From contig JASJZC010000001.1 in NCBI GenBank assembly GCA_037178855.1, forward strand, positions 4,030,001-4,094,000: a DNA stretch of 64,000 nt, in the 5' to 3' direction. This document shows positions 22,565 through 34,143 of this stretch, piece by piece. Position numbers and translations under genes: made by a program. This DNA comes from Oscheius sp. JU75 (lineage: Eukaryota; Nematoda; Chromadorea; Rhabditida; Rhabditidae). Under the pieces are notes generated by a model, which saw only the letters and a list, made by a program, of their open reading frames with translations, was not told the origin of the DNA and searched no databases. Position 1 is the first letter of the stretch, and every line of letters begins with the position of its first letter.

Positions 22565-23367
22565 ATGTCTCTCTCCGTCAACCTTTTGTCCAGCCTCCTG
22601 CCTCGATGCGGCCTCTGTCACGAGGTCTTCAGCGACTACCTTCACTCGCCTCGGATCCTAGGTTGCGGGCACACAGTCTGTCTTAACTGTCTGGAAGGAA
22701 CACAGAAGCAGAAATGCCCTTTCTGCTCAAAGAAGTATAAAAAGCATCATCTAAATGGAACTTTGGCAGGTGGGTTGGAGTTTTGGAATGGTCTCAGCGC
22801 ACCAACTGTTACCAGACTAGATTCTGGGTCGACACACTATACGTGCAATATGGCAATTCAGGCGTAATGGGCTATCAAAGGTATCGCACCAAATGTTGAC
22901 CATAATCATCGATATACAGCATCCACTGCTGATCTTATGGTTTCAGAAATGATCTCGCATCTTGGAAAGCTGAAGATGCACGTCGAGAAGAACTCGACCC
23001 GATGCGATGAATGCGGCGTGAAGAGCAACTTCTCGGATCTGTGTCGCTGCACAACATGCGAGGACAACCTGAACGGTCTTCCTGACCTGACATCAATGGT
23101 TTCCTCGCTCCTGTGCATGCGATGCTGCGTTCTGAAGCACAATAGTCACAGTATCCTTCGTCTGCCAAAAAGTTACAAGTAGGTAGACCAAAAGACAGTG
23201 ATTGATCATTTTTCAGAGGTGGAAAAATTGTCGGAAGTGCTGTGGCTCCATTGGAGAGACACATGAGAGACGTCTGCGCGGACACTGTTCAAGAAAAGAA
23301 AAATTGGTGGGCAAGCCGTCTGATGTCCGTTACGAAAAAATTCGAAGGCTTACTTTCAATGGAATAA
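22565..23367 (+). CDS. RING-finger / B-box (TRIM-like) E3 ligase candidate
   Basis: Start MSLSVNLLSSLLPRCGLCHE. The RING is C-G-L-C ... CGHTVCLNCLEGTQKQKCPF ending C-P-F-C, the C3HC4 pattern. The second exon gives a B-box-like zinc site, RCDECGVKSNFSDLCRCTTC, and CMRCCVLKHNSH. The last exon codes for a helical segment (LERHMRDVCADTVQEKKNWW) that could begin a coiled coil. RING plus B-box is the layout of TRIM E3 ubiquitin ligases and of many nematode RING/B-box proteins. It is short (about 220 residues) and lacks the usual C-terminal substrate domain. Target unknown. Confidence 0.75.
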
Positions 23368-23538
23368 TCCTTGATTTGAGTACCGAACGTTTGATCCCGA
23401 ATAAAGTTCCACAGTAAATGGTTTTCAGTCATACAACCCTGGCTGAAACAGTACAATATTTCTTCGCTGAAACGAATTTAGTGGATGGCAACAACAACAA
23501 CAAGAACAATTTGGAAGATAACAAACATGGAATACCGA

Positions 23539-24058
23539 CTAAGAGCTCGTAACGTCTCTCTTCTGAATCAAACGGAGTTGCTTTTTCTTTGTTGCCTTCA
23601 GCTTGGCGGTGTTTTTGATTACCTAGAAGAAAACTAGGGAAAAGGAATGTAACAAGGCATACTTGCACAATCTCGGCCTTTTTCTCATTCTCCAAGCGAC
23701 GTTCTTCTTGCTCTTTGGCTCTTTTCTTTTTGTCCTGAGAATATACGGAATTGCTAATAAATCAACCGAAACCGACCTCTTTTTCCTGTTGAAGCTTGTC
23801 GCGTATTTCTTTCTGCAACAGCTGGACTTGCTTCTTCTTTGCTCGCTCCGATTGTTTCTTTTCCCACGAAGACTTCAGCGGTTTGCTTTTAAAGACGGCA
23901 CTATGTCTGAAACGATTATCAAGTCAAATTTAGATAAGAAAAAACAACCTGGTTTTGTGTTCCTCCTTCCACCATCTTCCAGATTTTGGCAACCCTCTCG
24001 ACACCGTTTTTTCTGCGTCGTTTGCCTGCACCTCGGTAGAATTCTGTTCTACCTCCAT
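23539..24058 (-). CDS. CCDC86: CCDC86/Cgr1 rRNA-processing coiled-coil protein
   Basis: Start MEVEQNSTEVQANDAEKTVS, then GLPKSGRWWKEEHKTR, the lead-in motif of CCDC86 (PKSGRVWK in man). Then KPLKSSWEKKQSERAKKKQV and a long Lys/Glu helix that ends ENEKKAEIVQVIKN, TAKLKATKKKQLRLIQKRD. This end corresponds closely to the Cgr1 family signature. Yeast Cgr1 is nucleolar and needed for 60S subunit maturation; CCDC86 also coats mitotic chromosomes. Three exons with introns of about 60 nt. Ends convergently with the RING gene. Confidence 0.85.
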
Positions 24059-24661
24059 GTTTTACCTGAAATGCAAGTTTTTTTTAATACATATTGCGAA
24101 AGATATAGACGAAAGCAGTGAGAAGAGAAGGGAAAAACGGTTCATCGAAGAACTAAATGTACAAATGCCGCGCCCAAGTTGGACAGCAATTTAAACAGCT
24201 AAAAATCAGCTGAAATTTTCGAGAACTGTCTCTTCTTCGTTTTTCTGCGAGAGAATAGCGTTGACGTTTCGTCGTAAGACCCATGGCGCCAGCTGATTTT
24301 GCATCCAGTCAGCCGACCTACCTTATCGCTCTTGCAAGCTCAGTTTTCTACTCTTTCTCAACCAAGATAGACTGACGTCGAATCAATTCCTCCTCTTAGA
24401 CCCTAAACGGGAATGTATTCAAGTTTCTAGCCGTTAGTAAACACATTTCAATCGAGTTCGAAGGGATTCTATCAGTATGAAATCGAGAGAGAAGGGATAT
24501 TGGTCCCAGCTTTTGTTAGTCCCAGAAATTCCTTTGAAACTGGCCATAAAAGCGCTGCTTCTTGACCCATTCAGAGTCTATTTGGTTCTCGTTTTGAATA
24601 AAAGCGGCTTGTTGAATCGATTACACGGCCAGTATTTGTTGTTTTTCCAGAACCTTCCCTT

Positions 24662-26625
24662 ATGGATGGAGTGGGTGATCTGACGACCAGTGTCTCCAAA
24701 ATGATAGAAACGTGCTACACCCTGGACGCTCCATTTGCCTACTCTTACAACCAGGAAGACGCCATTTTCAATTCGGACAACAAAATGGTCTATCTTTTGG
24801 GGAAACTCGTGACCGAAAAAGGTAGTTGATATTCGCTTTCTATTAGAAAAATAGTTCAGATGGTATTGCGGCTGTTAAGAAGTATGTCACTTCAAGGCTC
24901 TGGTTCACTTATAGGAGAAATTTTGCACCGATTGGTGAGTTCAGTTTGAACAAGGAGAGGCCACAGCCAGAATTGGCTGTTCCTCCAAATAAACCTCTAT
25001 ATAACTATGGCTCTGAAAATTTATTCAAGTCTTGTTTAGTTAGTCCTACGTCTCCAGAACGATACAAACATTGCAAGTTTCAGGCGGAACAGGTCCGGAC
25101 AGTGACCAGGGCTGGGGATGTATGCTCCGCTGTGCGCAAATGTTGTTCGGAGAGACTCTTCTTCGGAGACATATAGGTATTTTCTGACTTTTTTACCCTA
25201 CAAGGACGGTCAACAGGAAAACATTTCGAATGGCCAATAGGCAAAGAAGATCAGAAGACAGCCGAAACGTACAAGAAGATTCTGGCAATGTTTTTCGACG
25301 AAAAGAATGCCTTCTATTCGATTCACCAAATCGGTTAGTTTGAGATTTTCGACGAAAGAATTAGAACCTCTTTCAGCGCAAATGGGAGTGACTGAAGGCA
25401 AGGCAGTCGGTGAATGGATTGGACCTAATACAGCAGCACAGGTTCTAAAGAAACTGGCAATTTTTGACAGCTGGTCCAATGTGGCCGTGCACGTTGCCCT
25501 GGATAACATTTTGGTTAAAGATGATGTAGAGACTATGGCCAGACTAAAGATTCCGGACGATGCTGTCAAACACGTCGATGGTAGGATACTTTATCCGATT
25601 TTGTTTACGGCCCGTTTTTGAGATAATGGCTGTTTCAACGAGTCCACCTTCAGCAGATTAAACGACTCCCTGGATATTCTGCAGCAAGGTAGGTTAAACT
25701 TGACAACAGAATCCGAATGGAACCCTGACTTTTTGGTTTCATGTGCTTAAACCATGAGAGACACTCAGTTCATCAAAGACCTTTTGGCCATAGGCTTTTG
25801 AAAGAAACGATTCGTAATTTCATGTAGATCCGAACCACTGGCGCCCATTGCTCATAATCGTTCCACTGCGTCTCGGACTGACGGCCATCAACCGATGCTA
25901 CCTGTCAGCCGTGAGAGAGTATTTCAAGCTTAGCTCTTGTGTCGGCATCATTGGCGGGAGACCGAATCACGCCTTGTACTTCATCGGAATCGCTGGCGAA
26001 AGAGTAAGTTTTAAGTTTTTGTACCAGGAATTACTTACCTTTAGCTAATCTACCTGGATCCACACTACTGTCGTCCGACTCTCTCCAGTAGCGGTAGCAG
26101 CAAGAGACTAGATCAGTTTTTGGATATTGAGGAGATTCAGGTGGGTCAAATGCGAATTTATTTGACGTAATGGTACAGGAGGGACTAAGTACATCGCCCT
26201 CCCACGACCCTCTGTCCGATTCGGTCAACTGGGACGATTCAACATATCACTGTCCAATGCTTCTGAGCATGCACTACGACCATGTCGACCCTTCCCTAGC
26301 CTTGGCCTTCTTCTGTCAGACAGCCGAGGACTTTAAAAGCCTTTCTGACGACCTGAAACAGGTAGCAAGTAACTATTCCTATCAAAATAATAACGTTCAG
26401 AAAGTCTTCCCGGCATCAAACCCTCCACTCTTTGAACAGTTGGACAAACGCCCACACTATTGGCCCCCATTCGAGCCCTATACTGGAGTCAAGGCAAAAA
26501 TTGAAATGAAAGGTTCGATTACGGATTCATTTTTTTTAATGAAATTTCATTCAGATTTTGACGATATGGGAGCTCCAAACTACACCATCGACGAAGATTT
26601 TACTGTACTGGACATCGATGAATAA
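24662..26625 (+). CDS. ATG4: ATG4 autophagy cysteine protease
   Basis: ATG follows a TTTTTCCAG acceptor by 11 nt (trans-splice-like). The family signature is present: TYRRNFAPIGG, TGPDSDQGWGCMLRC (the Cys is the nucleophile), then PLRLGLTAINRCYL, GRPNHALYFIG and YLDPHYCRPT (Asp and His of the triad), and DDSTYHCP. The protein ends DEDFTVLDIDE, where FTVL preceded by acids could serve as a LIR motif for Atg8 binding. ATG4 processes and delipidates Atg8/LC3. Introns are short; the one after RRHI is 40 nt if the second AG (25216) is used. Downstream it converges on ACOT8 with a hairpin element between them. Confidence 0.92.
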
Positions 26626-26635
26626 GCCTAGCCAA

Positions 26636-26755
26636 GCATTTTTCGGGACTAGAAGCACATTTTTCATGTTCTGCAAAGTTGTAGTCCTTGATCTGTTCTA
26701 CAACTTTGCAGAATATTATTTAGTGGAAAAATGATGTTTTTAACCCGAAAAATGC
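26636..26755. mobile_element. MITE-like hairpin element, best copy
   Basis: A 120-bp inverted-repeat element. Outer arms GCATTTTTCGGG (26636-26647) and CCCGAAAAATGC (26744-26755) are perfect 12-bp complements. Inner arms CATTTTTC / GAAAAATG match, and the core TTCTGCAAAGTTGTAG (26669-26684) pairs perfectly with CTACAACTTTGCAGAA (26698-26713). Three degraded relatives occur at 38050, 45421 and 56374. It codes for nothing, which fits a miniature inverted-repeat transposable element or a foldback element. Confidence 0.75.
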
Positions 26756-26827
26756 GCATCGTGTGGTCGAGTCTCTCTCGAATCTTGTACGCAGTAACGG
26801 GTATTTTATTTGGAAACAGTAAACAAT

Positions 26828-27994
26828 TTACAATTTGGATGCTGGACTTTTGTAGATCAATGCCTCTTGGGTAGTTGACATAAGTAATTGTCCACTTCGG
26901 GACCAGAGTCGTCCATTTATCAGGGACCGATGGTTGCTGTTCATGACACACTTCTGCTCGTACAATACCCAGTCATTTATATCGAATTCGTAGGTGTGAA
27001 ACCAGGCCGTATGGTCGAGAGAGGTCATCAATTTGAACCTTTTCTCTCGATGGCAAAGGGAGCCAGTCACTGCTAGACCCAGATCAGAGAGATAGACGAG
27101 GGAGGCGTGTCGAAGCATGTAGTCTTCTAGGGCTGAAAAGTGGCGGATCACAGAAGCTCTTAGTTTGGGTATTAGGGAACAAGGGAAATTACGGGGCTTT
27201 TTGGCCCTGTCACAAAACTTATAAGATCATGACCGAATTCAGACTGAGCTGCCTGTCCGACCGCACAAATCTCACTGGTCATGCCTCAAATTGACTTGTA
27301 ATGCTTGATGACATTTTGGCAGAGGTCTCTCGACTCACCGACAGTATTCTTGTATTTGAGCCAAATATACTGCTTCTCATTGACACCGTCCGTACCCTTG
27401 AGATAGTTGTCGATTGAGACCGGTCTCAACTCGACCACCGGAGCCATTCTCTCCGTGATCTGTCCTCTAAGGTCACGGGCATCGTAGCCTCGCGAAATCA
27501 GTCGGTTTCTGCCAGTTATATTTGACTCCAAGCCTTCGGGAGGAGTGATATTTTGGGGAAATTGCGGCGTCATGGTGAATCTGTCGGACACACTGCTTAC
27601 CTGAAATGGTGTGTCTTGATAGCTAATTTCTGGACAACTTTTTGCAGCGAAAATTCCGCCAGATGAATGGTCTTTCCGTGCTGTTCAGCCTCCACATACC
27701 GAATTGCGAAATTCCTTCCATCCCTGATCTTCTTCACTTTGAACATGATCGGTGTGCCTTCATCTCCTCCGCGGATGAAGTAGCAGTGGATCGAGTGGAC
27801 ATAAAAGCCTTCGGGAGCCGTGAAGTAGGCTGCCGACATGGCTTGAGCCAAGACATGTCCGCCAAAGACTCTTGCATCCGGATGTTCAGAATCACATTCG
27901 CCTCTTCAACATGCCTTTTTGGCCGGAATCTTTAAAAAACTCACATATAAGTTGTCTCATCGATCTTCTGAAGACGTCGCCACTCTCGAACCAT
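26828..27994 (-). CDS. ACOT8: Acyl-CoA thioesterase 8 (peroxisomal, ACOT8/TesB)
   Basis: Start MVREWRRLQKIDETTYIGEC, then ARVFGGHVLAQAMSAA (the double-hotdog RLFGGQ-VGQAL region) and VHSIHCYFIRGGDEGTPIMF. The second half has LMTSLDHTAWFHTYEFDIND, the catalytic Asp-Thr region, and NGRLWSRSGQLLMSTTQEAL. The C-terminus is ASKL, a peroxisomal targeting signal type 1. The enzyme hydrolyses medium- and long-chain acyl-CoAs after peroxisomal beta-oxidation. First intron about 41 nt. Same catalytic family as bacterial TesB. Confidence 0.9.
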
Positions 27995-28839
27995 GCTTTT
28001 GGGGACAATTGTATCTCAGCTGACAAGGGAGAGGGTCGGAAGCACAGAGAGAACGAAGTACGAGGTACGGTTCAAAAGATCAAAGTCTTTGAAATCCGAA
28101 CAAGGTACCCCTTGGAGTAGAGGATAGGAAATTAGTAGAAGACCGAAATCGATTTATAGCGCGTTATCAGGTTCTCAGCCTGGACAGACAAATAGTTGGA
28201 ACGGGGACGAATGAGTCTATATGAGGTTTCTTTCCCTCAGAGATGGCGCTAAAAAGATGAAACCGAAAATCGAATGTATGAAACACATCACCGTAATCTC
28301 ATACTCTATATTGTGCCGGGACCAAGTGAGCGCGCTAATTCGAATATGGTTTCAGCATTCTTGGCTTTCCTATCTCATCGTCAGGAGGTTTCCATTTTCT
28401 TCATTATCTCGTGTTATCCTGTTAGCAAAACAAAAAAAGCATGTAAACTCACGTAGCATGCAACTTTAAAAAATATTAACATGTGTACTAGAATAAGTTA
28501 CTTCGCTTTTTCACGACTAGATGTCAATCCTTTTTGCCTTTTCCCCTTGCTTGCCGTTTTTCGTACAAAAGGATTTACTCATTGTCGGTAGAAATACCCC
28601 TAGAATGTCCCCTCGAGCGCTAAAGTCTCGGCGACCGTTATTTTGCCTGTCACATTGAATTCAGAGCAATCCACGAATGATTCGTCTTGTCTTTCTGTTA
28701 GCCAGAGTGTTTTTCATTCGCTGGGCGAAGTATACGCGCTCTAACACCCTCCTTTACCTCCTAAATTTTGTTCAGCTCGCCACACAAGCTTTGCTAAAAT
28801 CTGTTTAAAACATCTGAGCGTCACAATTTCCAGAACAAA
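27995..28839. other. Intergenic between ACOT8 (-) and MRPS6 (+)
   Basis: About 845 bp, divergent promoters. Open frames here show no family resemblance. No repeat or RNA gene recognised. Confidence 0.4.
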
Positions 28840-29481
28840 ATGCCCCTATACGAAGTCACATTGATTACGAGATCATTATCAAAGGTTTGTTTTTGTAACA
28901 CTCTATTGTAACTAGCTTGATTTCGGGCTGATCTTGTCAAAACCCTTGTCCGGGCAGGAAATACTCTTCTCGACCATGGAGCCGTGATAGAAAAAGTCGA
29001 GTCTCTTGGCCACAAGGATTTGCCGTACAAACGACTTACGAAACAGACTGGAGATCCCGTATACGCTTCAAAGTGAGCCGATCCCTCGTTATCTCAACAG
29101 TTTTTTTTTAGTTATTTTCTTTTCCGCACACACATGTCCACAGAGGCACGCAAAACGACAAAATCCATCTTCCACAACGATCTTGACACGGTAAACAACT
29201 CTATTTCTCCAGACAACGATTTCCAGGTACACGTTGATGTACTTCCTATCGAAACCAAACAGAATCTGTTTGACTGTAATTTGGAAGAAATACTGAAGCC
29301 GCCTGTTGAACGAGAGGTATTTTTGCCATTTTCATCCTACTCGTTCCGTTTTCAGACTGTAAAACACCTGCGCGAGAATCAGAAAATGGGACATTTCACA
29401 CGACAGATGATTTTCAAGAGGACGGAGAAGGAATGGAAGACGATTCCGAAAAGCTACCCGATTTCCAAGCCCAGGCCGTAA
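28840..29481 (+). CDS. MRPS6: Mitochondrial small-subunit ribosomal protein bS6m
   Basis: ATG lies six bases after a TTTCCAG acceptor. It begins MPLYEVTLITRSLSK, the S6 opening strand (P-x-Y-E). Then VKTLVRAGNTLLDHGAVIEK, VESLGHKDLPYKRLTKQTGD (G-x-x-x-L-P-Y-R/K) and ASNYFLFRTHMSTEARKTTK. This is the full ferredoxin-like S6 fold. An extension follows the fold, ending ISKPRP. It acts in the mitochondrial 28S subunit platform. Confidence 0.85.
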
Positions 29482-30068
29482 GAATTTCCTGTATTTTTGT
29501 ATGTTGTTTAGACTTTGTTGTTAGAGGCCATAAATGAAGATTAGTTGATGCTTTTTTCACTGTATCTGTACCGTTTGCTTCTGTAAAATACCTCGTTTTG
29601 CTGTCAATCCCCTTCACTTAAAGTAAGAATGGGCAAATAGCGCTTTTTTTTTACAGTAGGTCCTAAGAGAACAGACTTTATCAGCTCATTCTCTGAGCGT
29701 AATACCAACATATTCTCTAAAGATGCTTTTTTCCCCCTGCGAACGGTTCTCTTTCGCTGGGAATCGTTTACTGTTCACCATTCACCATCGACCGTAAACC
29801 GGTAGACTGGTCATTTCGCGACTATCAGCCGATAAAAGTTCACTGTCTGCTTCTCTTTCACATTTTGCACCTTTAGAATCGATGTCAACGATCTTTCTTT
29901 TCTTGATTATTGCGATATTTCTATCTAACAAGCTTCCTTAAAAACTGCGAGATGTACATTCTAGCTGGGACTTTAGAGCAGATCTACAATTAACACAGCT
30001 GTCTAGTCGTGGCAGCTGCGACTTCAAAAGCATTCAAAAATAATTTTTCTTCTCAAAGCCGTTTTCAG
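29482..30068. other. Intergenic, nothing recognised
   Basis: About 590 bp without a convincing exon. It presumably holds the MRPS6 3' end and OPRT promoter or spliced-leader outron. A T-rich run and TTTTCAG precede the next start. Confidence 0.4.
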
Positions 30069-30823
30069 ATGACCACAAATGGTACCACCACCTCCGAGCG
30101 CCAAGTCAAGCTGTTCAATTCGTTCATGGACCTTGAAGTGTTCCGCTTCGGAGAGTTTTACCTCAAAAGTGGGCAGGTACGTCTTTTTTCATAAAAAGTA
30201 TTTTTGATTTCTCCAGATGACTCCGATTTACATCGATCTCCGACGCCTGATTAGCCGACCGACAGTGCTCCGTCAAGCCGCCGAAGATATGGTCAAAATT
30301 ATCAAGGAAAAAGACCTCAAATTCGACTACATTATCGGCGTTCCCTATGCTGCTATTCCTCTGGCCACGGTAAATTTAATAACACTTTTTTTTTGAACGT
30401 TTTTCGATAGCTAGTGAGCAGTATCTTGGATGTCCCAATGCTGATGCGACGCAAAGAGGCCAAAAGTCACGGCACGAAGCAGATGATCGAAGGAATTTAC
30501 GAGACCGGACGACGAGTTCTCCTCGTGGAAGATGTAGTCACTCACGGTGACTCGATTCGCGAAACTGCTGAAGGGCTCAATGAGGATGGCCTAGAGGTAA
30601 ATCATCGTTTAAAATTTATGTATAACGTCATTTGTTCTAGGTCATCGACTCGATATCGATTCTGGACCGTCAGCAGGGCGGCGGGGAGATGCTGCAGAAG
30701 CACGGCATCAATTATCACAGTCTCCTGACCATGGAAATCATCCTGGATTGTCTCGTCGAAAAGAACCAAATTACGGCCGAGCGCAAGACTGAGATCATCG
30801 AGCATCTTCGCAAACCTTTCTAA
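30069..30823 (+). CDS. Stand-alone orotate phosphoribosyltransferase (UMPS OPRT half)
   Basis: The ATG directly follows TTTTCAG. Sequence MTTNGTTTSERQVKLFNSFM, FRFGEFYLKSGQMTPIYIDL (OPRT signature F-x-L-x-S-G), YIIGVPYAAIPLATLVSS and the PRPP loop VLLVEDVVTHGDSI. It ends IEHLRKPF with no OMP decarboxylase domain, whereas animal UMPS is normally a fusion of both. C. elegans also has a short OPRT paralogue besides bifunctional UMPS, so this may be that paralogue. It makes OMP from orotate and PRPP in de novo pyrimidine synthesis. Three exons, introns about 45 nt. THOC3 follows 145 bp downstream. Confidence 0.88.
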
Positions 30824-30967
30824 TTTCTTCTCTCCCTCCTTGTTACTTTCGTTGTTACACTGTTGCTAGATTGGTATAAAGTTTTTCCTACCAGTTTGTC
30901 TCACTATTTTATTTATTCCTGTGGTTCTCATCGAGTAGTACCTTATTCAAGTAACAGTCGTGCATAA

Positions 30968-32606
30968 ATGGTTAAGATGACTGCCACCGTCATAAACAAG
31001 ACCCGAGCACCTCGACTGAGGACCTATCAGGAGGCAGTCGAGTACTTCCAGACCCATCAACGGAGTAGAGGGAAGGATCTACAAATTGACACCGTACGTT
31101 CGATTAAACCTTAAGGTGCAGCCACTGAGATTGCTCCCTATCAATCTCTTGCATCGTAATCAGTAAGTGTTTAGGGGTAAAAGATGGAAGAATTTAGTGT
31201 TTGAGCGTTGTGAATAAAGAAAACGTCCTGCTTGACGGCTGAAGACAAATAAAAATTGGTGGAAATTTTTCTTCTCAAGCATAGGTTTGAAAAGATAAGC
31301 TCTAATAATCAATTAAAGGAGTGTTTGAGTGAAGTTTAAAACACTGGTTTACCGTCAAAATGAAATTCACATGCTTTGTGCAATACTAAATTTATAGCCG
31401 GTACAGAAAGGAGGTCGTCAGGAAAGCTCACGACAATGATCCCTCACATTTTCAGGTCCACAGCCTCTCCTGGAATTGCGACGGGACCAGACTGGCCTGT
31501 GGCAGTCGCAGCAAGTCAGTCTCATTCTCAGAAATCCGAATATACGCTAATTTAGACGGATCAGCATCCTGCAAGTAGACAACTCCTGTCGTCTCGCGGC
31601 CGACTTTACCGCTTCAGCTCACAGTGGATCCGTCGATCAGGTAGTCTTTCTATTAAATTCTAGTCTAAAACGAGCGTTTTTATAGGTAGCCTTCCAGCAC
31701 TCGAATCCATACATGTTCGCCTCCGCCAGCGACGATCGCTCCGTCTGTATTTGGGATACTAGACACCCAAAAAAACATACACAAATCCAAACTAAAGGTA
31801 CCCGAAAATGTCATACAGTATTAATTAAAAAACATGTTTCAGTCCCGAATTCCTACGTGAATTGGTCCATGTGCGACCGCTACATAGTGTTCCATGGGCG
31901 CGATGACAAGATTACCGTGGTGGACAGCAGGAATCTAACAGTTTATAAGGTTAGCCACTGTTTTCCTTTGTTTTGAAAAAAACACCTTTAGACCTACGAG
32001 ATGAACCGGGAGGCCACCGAAATTGTCCCACATCCAAATGGAAAGCATCTCTTTGTCGCCACCGGTAGTGGAAAAGTCGAAATTTTGAGGTTCACACCTT
32101 TTTTTGCGAGAACAAGTATAAAGTTCAGCATGCCGGATCTCGAGGCCGTGCTTACGATCCAGGCACATTCCTCCCAGAGCACTCTTGCGGCTTTGGCGAT
32201 CTCAAAAGACGGCAGGAAGATGGCTGTTGGAGGCAATGACGCCCTCGTCTCCACCTGGGATCTGGAAAGCATGAGCTGTGAGGTCTCGATGCCACGGATG
32301 GACTTTGCTATACGATCGGTGGCTTTCTCGGCCGATGCGACTCTGCTGGCCAGCGGTAGCGAAGACCACTTTTTGGATCTGGCTTGGGCGGAAGACGGGC
32401 AGAGGTCGGTTCTTTTTTATTTTAGCCGTTCCTTCACAAGTCCAAGTCTCATAAAATCTACTTCTAGTGTCTACAATTTGCGTACGGACGAGGGAACCTA
32501 CTCTATAGCCTGGCATCCGCGCCATCTGATCATGGCCTACAGTTGTGAATCTACTGACAGTCGCGGTCGCGGCGACGACATTCGACTCTTCGGGCTCTCC
32601 GGTTGA
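30968..32606 (+). CDS. THOC3: THOC3/TEX1, WD40 subunit of the THO/TREX mRNA-export complex
   Basis: Start MVKMTATVINKTRAPRLRTY. WD blades: VHSLSWNCDGTRLACGSRSK, VAFQHSNPYMFASASDDRSV ending CIWDTRHPKK, a blade with FHGRDDKITVVDSRN, IVPHPNGKHLFVATGSGKVE, LAISKDGRKMAVGGNDALVS ending TWDLESM, IRSVAFSADATLLASGSEDH, and the last TYSIAWHPRHLIMAYSCEST. This order and the VxWNxDG opening are those of THOC3. The first intron (about 31095-31455) is long for this locus. Could share an operon with the OPRT gene 145 bp upstream. Confidence 0.9.
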
Positions 32607-32743
32607 TCTCTCTATTTCTATTTAAAGGTTATTTTTGTATTCATTAATAAATGGTCGGCTGTCTTATCCAGTTCTTTAGAACTGATGCTGATGTCTGACT
32701 GATTCCCACCCATCCATTTCGGATCTTTATTCGAGTTTTTAAT

Positions 32744-33537
32744 TCATCCCTTGGAGCTGGAAGGTCTCTCGGAGGCCTCAAGACGAATTGAGTCGAATGG
32801 AGCCTGTTCATCCACTCGGCTACCGTACCGCGACCAGAAAGTGACCTGACTGACATGGCGCTGACCTGAAATTGTCATATTTTTGATAAAATACTCTAAA
32901 AAAACTTGTTCTCTGATCGAAAAGATGACAGGTCTGATAGGCGGGACTGTAGATGTGCAGAGAAACGGCAGGCTCGCAATGGGAAGGGTTCTCCATACGG
33001 TGCAGGCCGAGACTGTCTGAAGGAAGGTACTCTCCACGGATGCGAATCTACCGCTCATGTAAGTCACATCATTCTCCTCGGCTATGCTCTCGCCGATGTT
33101 TTCGAGTGGTCCGATCTCGTCGGTGGAGGGAAATGAGAATCTGGTCTCCATCAGCTGTCCCTCAAGAACCTTGACGAAACAATGACTACCCGAATGGTCG
33201 TGGATGCTGCAAATTTGTTAAAAAACGGCCGGTCTGGTAGCTCCGGGTATCTAGCGGAGCGAAGTGAAACGCGAGTTAGTGTGCTGTTTTCGAATATTGT
33301 AGAGACTCACTTCGTGCACATTCCAGGCCCCCAACACAGCAGCAGCATATTGTAACGACCATCCCCGGTATCGACGAGGTTTCTTGTGTAGTTGCGATCG
33401 TCGAAGTGAGCAAATCTGCTCCAGTCTGTTCGTCTACTTTTGTACGAGGAGAGGAGCTTTTCGACGTCCTCGATGGCTACGGGTTCTTGGGAAAAGAGGA
33501 CTTTCAGCTGGGCGATCAACGCGTTCATAACGGACAC
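32744..33537 (-). CDS. CDO1: Cysteine dioxygenase
   Basis: Start MSVMNALIAQLKVLFSQEPV. Core: NYTRNLVDTGDGRYNMLLLC, then IHDHSGSHCFVKVLEG, where the two His bind iron and the Cys is the partner of the Cys-Tyr cross-link. The third exon gives DSLGLHRMENPSHCEPAVSL (third iron His) and HIYSPAYQTCHLFDQRT, whose Tyr matches the cross-linked Tyr. The intron before DSLGL is only 35 nt. The enzyme oxidises L-cysteine to cysteine sulfinate in the cytosol; in C. elegans cdo-1 is induced by high cysteine and H2S. The C-tail is Ser-rich. Confidence 0.92.
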
Positions 33538-34143
33538 AATGGCTGATGCAACGAAGGTGGCAGCCGGTTATATTTCCGAAGATGGTCAGAGAGAGAAACA
33601 GCTGAACCCAGGAAAAAAAACTTGTTGCGATCTTTCATTGATGATCTGCGGATGAGACGAACCAGCAACCCGAGGTGACATTTTTAAGCTTCTTCCTTAC
33701 CATCCGAACTGTTATGGACCTCTAGTTTACCAGATCTGTAATGCATTTCCCATCGATACCGAAACGAGAAGCAGCTCCTGATGAAAGACACCTTTAGGAC
33801 AGTTTTTCTTCAAAAAGACTAGCCAGTTCTAACAATGAGGTGGGCTTGGGAATGGCACCATTTACCTGCTACTGAGTCTACGGTTACAAAATCTGAAGTT
33901 TTCGTATTTCACAACCCAGATCAGAATTGGGGATCCAGAAGAAACACTTCTCCAACTTTAAATTGCATACAGCAAATAACTTTTCTATAAGTTCTCAGTC
34001 GAATTGGATACCCACCACAAACAACCTGACGTGGTTGGACTTCTCTAAAATGTGATTTAATCTAGAGTCTGTCAAAAGTTTAGTTTTCTGAGTCAAAAGT
34101 GCCGCGATAAAAGAACGAACGACGAACGCTCTGCTGCTGTCTG
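33538..34143. other. Intergenic, nothing recognised
   Basis: Divergent spacer between CDO1 and the methyltransferase gene. No exon, repeat or RNA gene seen. Confidence 0.4.
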
